A stretch of 64,000 nucleotides of DNA from Hymenobacter psoromatis (GTDB lineage: Bacteria; Bacteroidota; Bacteroidia; Cytophagales; Hymenobacteraceae). Shown here one piece after another: positions 51,476 through 61,016 of this stretch (position 1 is its first letter; each line of letters starts with the position of its first letter). The stretch is taken from assembly GCF_020012125.1 (NCBI RefSeq), contig NZ_JAIFAG010000001.1, forward strand, positions 62,001 to 126,000, written 5' to 3'. The translations under genes and the position numbers were made by a program. A model generated the notes under the pieces. That model saw only the letters and a list, made by a program, of their open reading frames with translations. It ran no database searches and was not told the DNA's origin.

Positions 51476-54400
51476 ATGCGCAAGATTCTGCTTGGTTTTC
51501 TGGTATTTGTCGTGCTACTGGTGGTGGCGCTGGTGGCCGCGCCGTTTTTATTTAAAGACAAGCTGCGGGCGCTCGCCGATAAACAGATTGCGCAGCGCGT
51601 GCGCGCCAAGGTGCAGTATAATCCTGCCGATATTGACGTGACGTTGCTCAGCACGTTTCCCAATTTAGGTCTGGATATCAAGAACCTGCGCGTGATTGGG
51701 CTGGACTCGTTCAGCCGCGACACGCTGGCTTACCTGCCCGACTTGCGGGTAGGGCTCGATTTGATGAGCGTCATCAAGGGCCAGCAGATTGACGTGAAAA
51801 GCGTGGCCCTCGACCAGCCTGACATTGCCATTGAGGTGCTCAAGAGCGGGCGTGCCAACTGGGATATCATGCTTTCGAACTCGGCCGCCGCCTCGAAAGG
51901 GCAGGATACCAGCTCGGTGAATCTGGCCATTCAGGGTTGGAAAATTACCAACGGGCGCTTGCGCTATGATGACCGGAGCATTCCCTTCCGAATGGACGCA
52001 CGCGGCGTGAACCACACCGGCAAGGGCGATTTTGCGAAGAATATCTTCGACCTGACGTCTAACACGACCATCAATAAGCTCACGGCCACCTACAACGGCA
52101 TCGACTACCTGACCAATAAGCAGGTGAATGCCGACGTGGCGTTGGCGATGGACCTGAACAAGCATCTGTATACCTTCAAGGAAAACCAGGTGAAGCTCAA
52201 CGATTTCCCGTTCAGCTTCGCGGGTGCCATTGGGCTGCCCAACGCCACCGATATCACCTACGACATCACGTTCAAGGCGCTGCAAACCGACTTCAAGAAC
52301 ATCCTGAGCTTGGTGCCGGGCGTGTTCAACGCGCAGTTTAAGGACGTGGCGGCGAGCGGGCAGGTAGCCTTTAGCGGCTACTACAAGGGCGTGCAAAATA
52401 AGTTACGGATGCCTGGCTACGGCGTGAACCTGACCGTGACCAACGGCCGCTTCAAGTATCCGCAGCTGCCGCAGGAGGCCAAGAACATCAACGTGGCGAT
52501 GGTGGTGGATAACCCCTCGGGCTTCACGAATAATGTGAAAGTCAATATATCGAATTTTCACCTGGACCTGGGTACCAACCCGGTAGATGGCAACGTGGCC
52601 ATCGACGGCCTCAACCCCATGCAGGTGGACGGCCGCGTGAAGGCCAACGTGAACCTGGCCGAGGCGCTGAAAGTGTACCCGGTGGCCGGCCTCACCATGC
52701 GCGGCCAGTTTTTCGTGGATGCTACCGGCAAAGGTACGTACTCGAAGACCCAGATGCCGGTGGTGAACGCCGCCATCAAGATGACCAATGGCTACGTGAA
52801 ATCGGATAAGTTTCCGGCCCCGATTGAGGATATCAATCTGAGTGGCACGGTGGTGAACGCCACGGGCCAGGTGAATGATACTTACGTAAACCTGCCGCAG
52901 TTTCACATGCTGCTGGAAGGTGAGCCGCTCGATGGCCGCTTGGCGGCCCACAACATCAACTCGCCCGTCTTCGACGCCGACGTGAAGGGTACGGTGGACC
53001 TTACCAAAATCACCAGGATTTTTCCCTTGCAGGGCATGACCGTGACGGGCCGCGTGAGCGGCAACATTGCCGCCGCCGGCAACATGGCCGACGTGAACGC
53101 CGGCCGCTACCAGAACGTGAAGGCCAGCGGCACGGTGCAGGCGAAGAACGTGACTTACCAGAGTAAAGAGCTACCGCAGGGCGTGAACATCAGCAGCGCG
53201 ACGGGCACCTTCAACAACAACCAGATTGTGGTTCAGAGCCTGAATGGCACGGCTGGCACTTCCGACTTTGCGGCCAGTGGCACGGTGAGCAACTACCTGG
53301 GCTACCTCTTCACGCCCGGCCAGCCGCTGCGCGGTAACCTAACGGTTAACTCGCACAATTTCAACGTGAACGAGTTTATGGTGGACCCCGTGAGCAACAA
53401 GAGTACGGCCACTGGCAAGGCCGCGCCGACCCAGGCCAGCGGGGTAGTCGCCATTCCGAAGTTCTTCGACCTGGTGCTCAACAGCAAGGTAGACAACGTG
53501 ACCTACGACAACCTGAAGCTAACCAACGCCACTGGCACCGTGACGGTGAATAACCAAATAGCGACGCTTAAAAATCTGACTTTCAACACCCTGGGTGCCA
53601 CCTTTGGCACCACCGGCAGCTATAATACCCAGAACCTGGCTCATCCCAAATTTGACCTGGGGCTGAATATTAAAAACCTGAATTTTCAGAGTGCTTTCCA
53701 GGCATTCAACACCGTGAAGGCGCTGGTGCCGCTGGCCGCGGCGGTGCAGGGCGTGTTCAACACCACCTTCAGCGCCAGCGGCGAGATGGGCCAGGATATG
53801 CTGCCCAAGTTGAGCACGCTAAGTGGTAACGGCGTATTTGATATCTTGAAAGCCAGCGTGTTGCAATCGCCTACCCTCAGCCAGATTGCCAGCCTCACGA
53901 CCTTGCCGGAGCTGAAAAACCTGAGCATTATAAACAAGGTCGTGAACGCGCAGATTGTGGATGGCAAGCTCATCGTGAAGCCTTTCGACTTCGCGGTAGG
54001 CGACCTTAAGCTGACGCTGGGCGGCACCAACAGCCTGGCCGGCATCGTGGACTACGTGGCCGCCATAAACGCGCCCACCGGCAAACTTGGTAATGCGTTG
54101 AACAGCAAGCTTACGCAACTGACCGGCGTGCAGAATATTCAGGGTACTGACCGCGTGACGCTGGGCCTCGACATTGGGGGCAACATCAGCAGCCCCACCG
54201 TGAAGCTGACCAGCGGCAGCCTCAAGGACCAGGGTAAAGCCATCGTGACTAACGTGGTGAAGACCAAGCTCACCGACGCGCTGTTGGGCCTCGCCAATAA
54301 GAATAGAGCCAAGGGTGACAGCACCCAGAAGGCTACTGCCGTTACCCAGCAAAATGCCCAGGAACAACTGAATCTGGAGATTCAGAAGAAGAAGCTGGAA

Positions 54401-54511
54401 GCTGAAGCCAAAGCAAAGCAGGCCATTGGCAATGGGTTGAACAGCCTGTTTGGCGGTGGGCGCAAGGCAACCCCTACCCCCCCCGCGCCGGCCGATACGA
54501 CCAAGAAGTAG
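51476..54511 (+). CDS. AsmA-family envelope protein
   Basis: 1011 aa. One N-terminal TM anchor (ILLGFLVFVVLLVVALVAAP, residues 4-24), then a long periplasmic beta-rich body of AsmA/TamB-like repeats (LSTFPNLGLDIKNLRVIGLD; RANWDIM; FDVATNLNI-type strands throughout), and a C-terminal coiled coil (NAQEQLNLEIQKKKLEAEAK) ending in GGGRKATPTPPAP. AsmA proteins form lipid-conducting bridges between the membranes. Monocistronic, with its own promoter and terminator. Confidence 0.9.
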   Translation: MRKILLGFLVFVVLLVVALVAAPFLFKDKLRALADKQIAQRVRAKVQYNPADIDVTLLSTFPNLGLDIKNLRVIGLDSFSRDTLAYLPDLRVGLDLMSVIKGQQIDVKSVALDQPDIAIEVLKSGRANWDIMLSNSAAASKGQDTSSVNLAIQGWKITNGRLRYDDRSIPFRMDARGVNHTGKGDFAKNIFDLTSNTTINKLTATYNGIDYLTNKQVNADVALAMDLNKHLYTFKENQVKLNDFPFSFAGAIGLPNATDITYDITFKALQTDFKNILSLVPGVFNAQFKDVAASGQVAFSGYYKGVQNKLRMPGYGVNLTVTNGRFKYPQLPQEAKNINVAMVVDNPSGFTNNVKVNISNFHLDLGTNPVDGNVAIDGLNPMQVDGRVKANVNLAEALKVYPVAGLTMRGQFFVDATGKGTYSKTQMPVVNAAIKMTNGYVKSDKFPAPIEDINLSGTVVNATGQVNDTYVNLPQFHMLLEGEPLDGRLAAHNINSPVFDADVKGTVDLTKITRIFPLQGMTVTGRVSGNIAAAGNMADVNAGRYQNVKASGTVQAKNVTYQSKELPQGVNISSATGTFNNNQIVVQSLNGTAGTSDFAASGTVSNYLGYLFTPGQPLRGNLTVNSHNFNVNEFMVDPVSNKSTATGKAAPTQASGVVAIPKFFDLVLNSKVDNVTYDNLKLTNATGTVTVNNQIATLKNLTFNTLGATFGTTGSYNTQNLAHPKFDLGLNIKNLNFQSAFQAFNTVKALVPLAAAVQGVFNTTFSASGEMGQDMLPKLSTLSGNGVFDILKASVLQSPTLSQIASLTTLPELKNLSIINKVVNAQIVDGKLIVKPFDFAVGDLKLTLGGTNSLAGIVDYVAAINAPTGKLGNALNSKLTQLTGVQNIQGTDRVTLGLDIGGNISSPTVKLTSGSLKDQGKAIVTNVVKTKLTDALLGLANKNRAKGDSTQKATAVTQQNAQEQLNLEIQKKKLEAEAKAKQAIGNGLNSLFGGGRKATPTPPAPADTTKK

Positions 54512-54528
54512 CCCGCTGGTTCACTGAG

Positions 54529-54557
54529 AAAGGCCACCCGCTTGGGTGGCCTTTTTT
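54529..54557 (+). terminator. Rho-independent terminator of the AsmA-like gene
   Basis: AAAGGCCACCC, GCTT loop, GGGTGGCCTTT, then T. Confidence 0.93.
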
Positions 54558-54624
54558 GGCAAATCGTAGGCGTGAATCGTCCAAAAAATTCGTGAAATCC
54601 CGCACAATTCGCGCTATTTAATGG

Positions 54625-55116
54625 TCAGAGTTGTGGCGCTACCTGCCCACTTACCTCGCGGCAGTAGGTGATGAAGTCGGAATTGACGGGCTCCAGACCG
54701 CCTTCGCGCATTTTGGTAGCTACCTGGCCGCGGTGATAGCTGGCGTGCACCACGCAGTGCGTCAGAATATCGCTCACCTGCGAGTCGAAGGCATCGCCCT
54801 GGGAGTTGGAGTACTGGATGTGGCGTAGCAGCTCCTGCTCATCAGCATTGGCGCAGAGGTCGGCAAACTTTTGAGAGGTTTGCTTGTGCCAGTGGTGCAG
54901 GCCGGCCAGGTCATGCTCCTGCCACACTTTAAGCGGACTGGCGGTGCCGCTGAGGCGTGCAATCCAGATGGCCTGGGCATTGATGACGTGGCTGAAAATG
55001 CGCAGCGCGGCTGCCGGGGCCTCTTTGCCGGCAGCTACGGAGGAATCGAGGCGGCGCAGCAGCGTTTCGTTGGCCCACACGTTGAAGGTGCCGAGCTTAG
55101 CGATAGTATTAATCAT
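54625..55116 (-). CDS. DinB-family protein
   Basis: 163 aa from the ATG at 55116. A four-helix bundle with metal-binding His of the DinB/YfiT fold: RIFSHVINAQAIWIARL near residue 40, and VVHASYHRGQVATKMREGG (HxxxH pair) near 130. Members often act as thiol-dependent transferases. Cytoplasmic. Substrate unknown. Confidence 0.88.
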   Translation of the reverse strand: MINTIAKLGTFNVWANETLLRRLDSSVAAGKEAPAAALRIFSHVINAQAIWIARLSGTASPLKVWQEHDLAGLHHWHKQTSQKFADLCANADEQELLRHIQYSNSQGDAFDSQVSDILTHCVVHASYHRGQVATKMREGGLEPVNSDFITYCREVSGQVAPQL

Positions 55117-55172
55117 GAAATGGTGAAGGGGTAATTCAAGGAGGTAGTTATTGACTTGTTGAGCGAACAAAA

Positions 55173-55205
55173 AACGTCATGCTTCGACAAGCTCAGCATG
55201 ACGTT
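55173..55205. repeat. dispersed palindrome, copy B
   Basis: AACGTCATGCT, 11-base loop TCGACAAGCTC, AGCATGACGTT. Same core as 30070 and 57003. Between two minus-strand genes. Confidence 0.85.
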
Positions 55206-55228
55206 CTCTTAGTATTTGACTGAAAAAT

Positions 55229-55702
55229 TTACCGCGGGTCCTCCCACACCAACTCGGGGTCGGTTTTGCGCTTATCGAAGTTGCCGCAGCGGCCATCGCC
55301 CTTGCCGGTGAGGCCGCCTTCGGGATGGCATAGCACCTGGCCTTTCGCATCGTAGAGGGTAGACTGCTGCTCGCAGCAAGGGGCCGACTCGTAGTAGACC
55401 GTTTCGCCATCGTACTTGTAGCGGGTGACGCGGATAATGGGGTTGCGTTTACGCTCAGCCAGTATGCCCTGAATGTGGCGCTGTAGCCAAATAGGGCGGG
55501 CAGTACTATCGAGGCGCATGTCGCGGGCGGGCACGGGGTCCACGGTATTCGTGCTGGTAGGAGCCGGCGTATCGGGCTGGCTCACAAAGCCTTCGACGGG
55601 GGGAGTAGTAGGCGTGTTCACTACCACATCCTGCTGGCAGGATACCAAGAGTAGGGGTAGCGCGGCAAGCAGCGCGATAAACGGAGTAAACGAGCGGCGC
55701 AT
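55229..55702 (-). CDS. lipoprotein with conserved Cys-rich C-terminal domain (DUF6970-like)
   Basis: 157 aa. Lipobox LLLVSC (Cys22), a Pro/Thr-rich linker, then a compact domain with RYKYDGETVYYESAPCCEQQ and LCHPEGGLTGKGDGRCGNFD, a pattern I associate with small Bacteroidota lipoproteins (DUF6970). The paired Cys may form disulfides. Function unknown. Confidence 0.75.
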   Translation of the reverse strand: MRRSFTPFIALLAALPLLLVSCQQDVVVNTPTTPPVEGFVSQPDTPAPTSTNTVDPVPARDMRLDSTARPIWLQRHIQGILAERKRNPIIRVTRYKYDGETVYYESAPCCEQQSTLYDAKGQVLCHPEGGLTGKGDGRCGNFDKRKTDPELVWEDPR

Positions 55703-55765
55703 GGCAAAAAGCAGGAAAAGGGGAGCGTTAAAAGCGTTTACCCTTACGCCAACCGGCTCGAATAG

Positions 55766-56182
55766 TTAGCGCGGCAGTAAGGCCCAGATTTTAGGCCCGA
55801 ACACGCAGCTACCCACCGCCAGCGCGCCCAGCGCGGCTAGCAGCACGGCCCCGGCTGCCACGTCTTTGGCCCGGCCCGCCAGCGGGTGGTAGCCCGGCGA
55901 TAGCAGATTAGTGAGCGTTTCAATGGCCGTGTTGAACAGCTCGGCGGCCCACACGCCGGCCACCGCCAGCGCCACCAGGGCCCATTCCGTGGGCCTCAAC
56001 TGAAAATAAAGCCCTACCCCCAACACCACCGCCGTAGCTACCGCGTGCAGCTGCAAATGCACTTCCGAGCGCAGCGCGCTACCCACGCCTCGCAGCGCGT
56101 GCCCGAAGCTGGCTACCCGGCGGCGCAGCAGGCCCGGCCGCCCGGCGGGGGGTAGGGCCGCGGGCCCGGTCGGCTCAGACAT
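55766..56182 (-). CDS. diacylglycerol/undecaprenol kinase family protein
   Basis: 138 aa from the ATG at 56182. The DgkA-type helix has SEVHLQLHAVATAVVLGVG; the signature AELFNTAIETLTNLLSPGYH (Glu and Asn catalytic residues, near residue 85) and AKDVAAGAVLL follow. Three TM helices. It phosphorylates a membrane lipid alcohol, probably undecaprenol, for carrier recycling. Its start overlaps the upstream GNAT gene by 8 bp, so translation is coupled. Confidence 0.93.
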   Translation of the reverse strand: MSEPTGPAALPPAGRPGLLRRRVASFGHALRGVGSALRSEVHLQLHAVATAVVLGVGLYFQLRPTEWALVALAVAGVWAAELFNTAIETLTNLLSPGYHPLAGRAKDVAAGAVLLAALGALAVGSCVFGPKIWALLPR

Positions 56183-56768
56183 TGTACTCGGCAAACGTGG
56201 TGCGGCGCAACTCGTGCCACTCGGGCCGCAAGATGCTGAAAATGACCGTATCGCGCCGGTAGCCATCCTGTAGAACGCGGTGGCTGCGCAGGGTGCCCTC
56301 CTCAGTGGCCCCCATGCGGCGCATGGCCGTTTGCGACTTATGGTTGCGGCTGTCAGTTTCCAGCTCCACACGCTCGCAGCCTAGCTGGTCGAAGGCGTAG
56401 CCCAGCAGCAGGTGCTTGGCCGCCCGGTTGAGACCCGTGCGCTGAAAGTCCGTGCCCATCCAGGTGTAGCCGATACTCAGCTTCTGGTTATCCAGGTCAA
56501 TCGTATAGTAACTAGTGCTGCCTGCCAGCCGCCCGCTGGCCCGGTCAATAATGACGAAGGGGTAGCGCTGCCCGGCCTGTCGCGCCTGCTCGGCCGCCGT
56601 CACGTAGGCGGCCAGGCTCAGTGCGTCGTCGGCGCGGGTAATGGTGAACTGCCAGATGGCAGGGTCAAAGGCGATGGCCTTTAATTCTTCAAAATCAGCG
56701 GTTTCGAGCGGGCGCAGGCGCACGCGGCTGTTTTCCAGGACTAGGTTTTGAGTGAAATCTAAAGGCAT
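56175..56768 (-). CDS. GNAT-family N-acetyltransferase
   Basis: 197 aa from the ATG at 56768. RimJ/RimL-type fold: VRLRPLETADFEELKAIAFD, YPFVIIDRASGRLAGSTSY, SIGYTWMGTDFQRTGLNRAA (acetyl-CoA loop region), CERVELETDSRNHKSQTAMR and GATEEGTLRSHRVLQDGYRR. Transfers acetyl from acetyl-CoA to an amine. Target unknown. Coupled to the lipid kinase gene. Confidence 0.92.
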   Translation of the reverse strand: MPLDFTQNLVLENSRVRLRPLETADFEELKAIAFDPAIWQFTITRADDALSLAAYVTAAEQARQAGQRYPFVIIDRASGRLAGSTSYYTIDLDNQKLSIGYTWMGTDFQRTGLNRAAKHLLLGYAFDQLGCERVELETDSRNHKSQTAMRRMGATEEGTLRSHRVLQDGYRRDTVIFSILRPEWHELRRTTFAEYNV

Positions 56769-57121
56769 GGCTGGCAGAAAGTAAAGCAGCCGCAAAGATG
56801 CAAAAACAAAGCTGCCCGCATAGGCGTGCACTTCCGCCAGGTGTTTTCGCCGCGAAGTGGGCGTGTGCATGAAAAGCTTGTAAATATCGGCCTTGAGCCA
56901 GCTTTCGTGCTCCGTTGTGCAGTTACCATCGCGCTACACGCGCCGAAAGGTGTAGAACGATATTGAACAAGGATTAATGATTAATGAGAATAGAGTAAAC
57001 AAGAACGTCATGCTGACGGAGGAAGCATTTCTACCGCGTAAGTAACTTCATAATTTATAGTTACTTACGCGGCAGAGATGCTTCCTCCGTCAGCATGACG
57101 TTCCCCTTAATCCCTCATCCC
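56769..57121. other. 353-bp intergenic region dominated by a large palindrome
   Basis: No gene seen. It holds the 100-bp inverted repeat at 57003-57102 and presumably the promoter of the GNAT/lipid-kinase pair, where CATCTTTG near 56800 (minus strand) is close to the -7 consensus. Confidence 0.6.
57003..57102. repeat. 100-bp inverted repeat (dispersed palindrome, copy C)
   Basis: Outer arms GAACGTCATGCTGACGGAGG... (26 bases, 57003-57028, perfect) and inner arms CCGCGTAAGTAACT/AGTTACTTACGCGG (57034-57047/57059-57072). Same core as 30070 and 55173. Located after fumC. Confidence 0.9.
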
Positions 57122-58519
57122 TTAAATTTCCCCTACCATGTCCTCGGGTTTCAGCCACTCGTCGAACTGCTCGGGGGTGACGTAGCCGAGCTGCACGGCG
57201 GTTTCCTTAAGGGTCGAGTTGTTTTTGTGGGCCGTTTGGGCAATTTCGGCGGCTTTGTAGTAGCCGATGTGCGGGTTGAGGGCCGTCACCAGCATCAGGC
57301 TGCTATCGACGTGCTTCTTAATATTGGGCAAAATGGGCTCAATACCCACCGCGCACTTGTCGTTGAAGGCCGCGCACACGTCGCCAATGAGGCGGGCCGA
57401 GTGCAGAAAGTTGTAAATCATCACCGGCTTGAACACGTTCAGCTCGAAGTGGCCCAGCGAGCCGCCCACCGTGATGGCCACGTCGTTGCCCATTACCTGG
57501 GCCGAAACCATCGTCATGGCCTCGCACTGCGTGGGATTTACCTTGCCGGGCATGATGCTGGAGCCCGGCTCATTGTCGGGAATCGAGATTTCGCCGATGC
57601 CGGCGCGCGGGCCGCTGCTGAGCATCCGCACGTCGTTAGCGATTTTCATCAGGCTCACGGCCACCGTTTTGAGCGCGCCGTGGGCTTCCACGATGGCATC
57701 GTGGGCGGCCAGTGCCTCAAACTTGTTTTCAGCCGTGACGAAGGGTAGGCCGGTCAGCTCCGCGATGTGCTGGGCCACGCTCACGGCGTAGCCGGGCGGC
57801 GTGTTGATGCCCGTGCCCACAGCCGTGCCGCCCAGCGCCAGCTCGCTGAGGTGGGGTAGGGAATTATGAATGGCCCGCAGGCCGTGGTCGAGCTGCGAAG
57901 CGTAGCCCGAAAACTCCTGGCCCAGCGTCAGCGGCGTGGCATCCATGAAGTGCGTGCGCCCGATTTTGACGATGTGCTTGAACTCTTCCGATTTCTTCCG
58001 CAGCGTATCGCGCAGCTTGGTAATACCAGGAATAGTGTTGTCCATCAGTATCTTGTAGGCCGCGATGTGCATGGCCGTTGGGAAGGTGTCGTTGCTCGAC
58101 TGCGACTTATTCACGTCGTCGTTGGGAGCCAGAAACTTCTTTTCGTCGGCTAGCTGACCGCCTTGCAGCACGTGGCCGCGGTAGGCAATCACCTCATTCA
58201 CGTTCATGTTCGACTGCGTGCCCGAGCCGGTTTGCCACACCACCAAGGGGAATTGGTCGGCCAACTGGCCGGCCAGAATCTCGTCGGCCACCTGCCCGAT
58301 GAGGGCGGCTTTGTCGGCGTCGAGCACGCCCGCGTCGCGGTTGGTGAGGGCGGCGGCTTTCTTGAGATAAGCGAAGGCTTGGATAATTTCCTTCGGCATC
58401 TTGTTGATATCCTGCGCGATGGGGAAGTTCTCGATGCTGCGCTGCGTTTGCGCGCCCCAGTAGGCGTCGGCGGGCACTTGCACGGGGCCCATCGTATCTT
58501 TTTCAGTCCGAAAATTCAT
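57122..58519 (-). CDS. fumC: fumarate hydratase, class II
   Basis: 465 aa. Typical of Fum[53 protein letters not shown], the signature [13 protein letters not shown] with the catalytic Ser in that loop, and SVMPALGEV-type helices. Catalyses fumarate to malate in the TCA cycle, iron-independent. TACTTTTG promoter box at 58595-58588. Confidence 0.97.
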   Translation of the reverse strand: MNFRTEKDTMGPVQVPADAYWGAQTQRSIENFPIAQDINKMPKEIIQAFAYLKKAAALTNRDAGVLDADKAALIGQVADEILAGQLADQFPLVVWQTGSGTQSNMNVNEVIAYRGHVLQGGQLADEKKFLAPNDDVNKSQSSNDTFPTAMHIAAYKILMDNTIPGITKLRDTLRKKSEEFKHIVKIGRTHFMDATPLTLGQEFSGYASQLDHGLRAIHNSLPHLSELALGGTAVGTGINTPPGYAVSVAQHIAELTGLPFVTAENKFEALAAHDAIVEAHGALKTVAVSLMKIANDVRMLSSGPRAGIGEISIPDNEPGSSIMPGKVNPTQCEAMTMVSAQVMGNDVAITVGGSLGHFELNVFKPVMIYNFLHSARLIGDVCAAFNDKCAVGIEPILPNIKKHVDSSLMLVTALNPHIGYYKAAEIAQTAHKNNSTLKETAVQLGYVTPEQFDEWLKPEDMVGEI

Positions 58520-58587
58520 GTCAGGAAGAAGGGAAAGGAATGAAATGGTAGGCGGATAAACCGGTAAAAACCGGCCGGCGGCCCGTG

Positions 58588-58595
58588 CAAAAGTA
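58588..58595 (-). promoter_or_regulatory. candidate -7 promoter element of fumC
   Basis: Minus strand TACTTTTG, TAnnTTTG, 68 bp before the ATG. Confidence 0.5.
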
Positions 58596-58692
58596 CAACC
58601 CTGGCCCGGCGGCCGGCAGCCATTAGGAGGCCAGCTGCGTAAACTCGTTTGCTTTCCAAAAGTCCCTACCCCCTCACTTTATTCCTGCTTCC

Positions 58693-58863
58693 ATGAGCCA
58701 GCCTACCCCCGACCCCCACACCGAGCCACCCGTACCCGTGCAAGGCGACGGCGTGCCCGACTACGAAAACGTAGAAATCAAAACCGAAACTGACCTGCCT
58801 ACCCCCACTAAGCCCAGTGGCAGCGCCACCGAGCCCGAAAGCGGCGGTGGGTACAGCGGGTAG
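58693..58863 (+). CDS. 56-aa acidic, Pro/Thr-rich protein
   Basis: 56 aa from the ATG at 58693 (MSQPTPDPHTEPPVP), disordered, with the short central segment VPDYENVEIKTETDLP. Pro/Thr repeats come partly from CCTACCCC octamers. No signal peptide. It has its own strong terminator 20 bp after its stop, which supports a real gene. Function unknown. Confidence 0.55.
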   Translation: MSQPTPDPHTEPPVPVQGDGVPDYENVEIKTETDLPTPTKPSGSATEPESGGGYSG

Positions 58864-58882
58864 TTACCTTCCATTAGGAGAG

Positions 58883-58914
58883 AAGCCGCCGGTCATTTTG
58901 GCCGGCGGCTTTTT
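58883..58914 (+). terminator. Rho-independent terminator
   Basis: AAGCCGCCGG, 9-base loop, CCGGCGGCTT, then T. Confidence 0.9.
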
Positions 58915-58982
58915 GACTTCAAAAGATTCGCGTAGTAGCTTGGCAGACTGGTACGAACGCCCGTGCCGCTCAGTCCTGACTT

Positions 58983-60044
58983 ATGCCTTTTTCTACCCTC
59001 GCTCGCCGCGCCGCCGGCCTGCTGCTGGCCGCCACGCTGCCCGCCTGCCAGCCCAGTGCCCCTACTACCCCGGCCGCTGCGTCCAGCGCCTACTTCCCAG
59101 CCCAGGAAACGGGCGTGAAAACCGGCGGCGTGCAAGTTATTCCCATTACTACCCCCAAGGGGACGTTCAACGTCTGGACCAAGAAGTTCGGTAACAACCC
59201 AAAAATCAAGCTTTTGCTGCTGAATGGCGGGCCGGGAGCTACGCACGAGTACTTTGAGTGCATGGAAAGCTTTCTGCCCCAGGATGGGGTGGAGTTTATT
59301 TACTACGACCAGCTGGGCTGCGGCAACTCCGACAACCCCCGCGACACCAGCATGTGGAGCCTGCCGCGCTACGTGGAAGAAGTGGAGCAGGTGCGCCAGG
59401 CGCTCAACCTCAATAAGGATAACTTCTACCTGCTGGGCCACTCCTGGGGTGGCATCCTGGCTGCCGAGTACGCTTTCAAATACCAGAAAAACCTCAAAGG
59501 TCTCATTATTAGTAATATGATGATGAGCTGCCCCGCCTACGGCAAGTATGCCGACGAGGTATTGGCCAAGCAATTAAAACCCGAAGTGCTTCAGGAAATC
59601 CGGCAGATTGAAGCTAAAAAGGACTTCGGCAACCCGCGCTACATGGGCCTGCTCGAACCCAATTTTTATGCCGAGCACTTGTGCCGTATTGTGCCTAACC
59701 CCGAGCCGGTGCGCCGCGCCATGAGCAAGATTAACCAATCGCTCTACGTGACGATGCAGGGTCCCAGCGAGTTCGGCATTTCGGGCAAGCTCACCCATTG
59801 GGACCGTACCAAGGACTTGCCCCAGCTCACAATTCCGGTGCTGAGCATTGGCGGGAAGTACGACACAATGGACCCCGCCCACATGGCCTGGATTGCCACC
59901 CAGGTGAAGCAGGGGGCCGCCCTCATCTGCCCGCAGGGTAGCCACATGGCCATGTATGATGACCAACAAACGTACATGACCGGCCTTCGCAAATTCCTGA
60001 AAACCGTGGACGACGGTTCGTTCCGGGCCGGAATGAAGATGTAG
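58983..60044 (+). CDS. proline iminopeptidase-family lipoprotein (S33)
   Basis: 353 aa. Signal with lipobox LLLAATLPAC (Cys21). Alpha/beta hydrolase: LLLLNGGPGATHEYFE (oxyanion HGGPG-type), YYDQLGCGNSDNP, the nucleophile in LLGHSWGGILAAEYA (near residue 160), Asp in GGKYDTMDPAHM and His in PQGSHMAMYDDQ. Cleaves N-terminal proline or another residue from peptides; envelope-anchored. Confidence 0.93.
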   Translation: MPFSTLARRAAGLLLAATLPACQPSAPTTPAAASSAYFPAQETGVKTGGVQVIPITTPKGTFNVWTKKFGNNPKIKLLLLNGGPGATHEYFECMESFLPQDGVEFIYYDQLGCGNSDNPRDTSMWSLPRYVEEVEQVRQALNLNKDNFYLLGHSWGGILAAEYAFKYQKNLKGLIISNMMMSCPAYGKYADEVLAKQLKPEVLQEIRQIEAKKDFGNPRYMGLLEPNFYAEHLCRIVPNPEPVRRAMSKINQSLYVTMQGPSEFGISGKLTHWDRTKDLPQLTIPVLSIGGKYDTMDPAHMAWIATQVKQGAALICPQGSHMAMYDDQQTYMTGLRKFLKTVDDGSFRAGMKM

Positions 60045-60086
60045 AGAGCAGGAGAGTAAGGGCCAGGGATTAATCGCCTGTCATTA

Positions 60087-60151
60087 CGAGCAACGCAAAG
60101 CAATCGTAGCCGAACGACACTCATTCGGCTGCGATTGCTTTACGTTGCTCG
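60087..60151. repeat. dispersed hairpin (GCAACG...AAGCAATC family)
   Basis: A 31-bp stem with three mismatches and a 3-base loop, between convergent genes. CGAGCAACGCAAAGCAATCG is on the left arm. Related to 43418. Likely terminator plus dispersed repeat. Confidence 0.85.
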
Positions 60152-60177
60152 CATTACCGGACTGTCATCCCCAATCC

Positions 60178-60933
60178 CTAAAATACTACCGTCACATCGA
60201 CCGTCGGGCTAGCGTTGAGGTCAGACTGCCAGGTAGGGCCTTTTCGCAGAAGCCGCATGGCTTCGGCATCATAGTCGGCGCGCAGCTTGCGCACGGTCTC
60301 GGCCCGCTGCACCTGGCCATCGGCCCCGATGCGTAGCCGCACCACCACCCGGCCCATGCGGCGTGGGCCGTTCTGGGGGTTCGGGTTGAATGCGGCAGCA
60401 CCTTTTTGCAAATACTCATGCAGGGCCGCATAGCCCCCAATGGGTGTGGGCGTGGGTGTGGGTGATGGCTGGCTGGCTACCGCCCTGGCGTTGGCCGGGG
60501 CGGGGGGGGTAGGGGTCTCGGTGCGGCTGGGGAGCGCTACGCTGGCGACTGGCACGGCTGGGCGCTGCCGCTGCTGCCAGGCCCACCAGCCGCCGGCCAG
60601 CAGGCCCAGCAGCAGCGCCGCCGCCGTGGCCAGCTGCGGCCCCAGCCAGCGGTGCCGCCGGGGCCGCCGGGCCAGCCGGGCCGGGGCAGGCGGTTGCACG
60701 CGCTGGCGGAGGCGCTGTTGCAGCCGGGCCAGCGCCTGGTCGGTGGTGGCGGGCGGGGTTTGCAGCAGGCCCTCCAGCATGTCGGCGCAGCGGTCGCAGG
60801 CCAGGGTGTGAGCCTCCACGCGGTGCCGGGCCGCCGGGGCCAGCGTGCCCGCCGCATACTGGCGCAGCAGCGCTACCGGCAGGTGCGGGCCGGCTGGGGC
60901 AGTAGCGTTCAGCAGCGGGTGGGCAGGCAGCAT
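60178..60933 (-). CDS. anti-sigma zinc-finger/TonB C-terminal fusion protein
   Basis: 251 aa from the ATG at 60933. An N-terminal anti-sigma-type zinc finger (HTLACDRCADMLEG, His-x3-Cys-x2-Cys, near residue 43), a basic stretch, one TM helix (LATAAALLLGLLAGGWWAW, about 102-120), a Pro-rich linker and a C-terminal TonB_C-like domain (GRVVVRLRIGADGQVQ, ADYDAEAMRLLRKGP, TVDVTVVF). It could hold the upstream sigma factor inactive and respond to a periplasmic signal. It starts 84 bp after the sigma gene ends. Confidence 0.85.
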   Translation of the reverse strand: MLPAHPLLNATAPAGPHLPVALLRQYAAGTLAPAARHRVEAHTLACDRCADMLEGLLQTPPATTDQALARLQQRLRQRVQPPAPARLARRPRRHRWLGPQLATAAALLLGLLAGGWWAWQQRQRPAVPVASVALPSRTETPTPPAPANARAVASQPSPTPTPTPIGGYAALHEYLQKGAAAFNPNPQNGPRRMGRVVVRLRIGADGQVQRAETVRKLRADYDAEAMRLLRKGPTWQSDLNASPTVDVTVVF

Positions 60934-61016
60934 ATTTAAATAGAAATCAGGAAGGTGGAATGAGGACGTGATTTTGGGGGGGTAGGGGGAATATAAGCGC
61001 TTGAAGAAATGACTTC

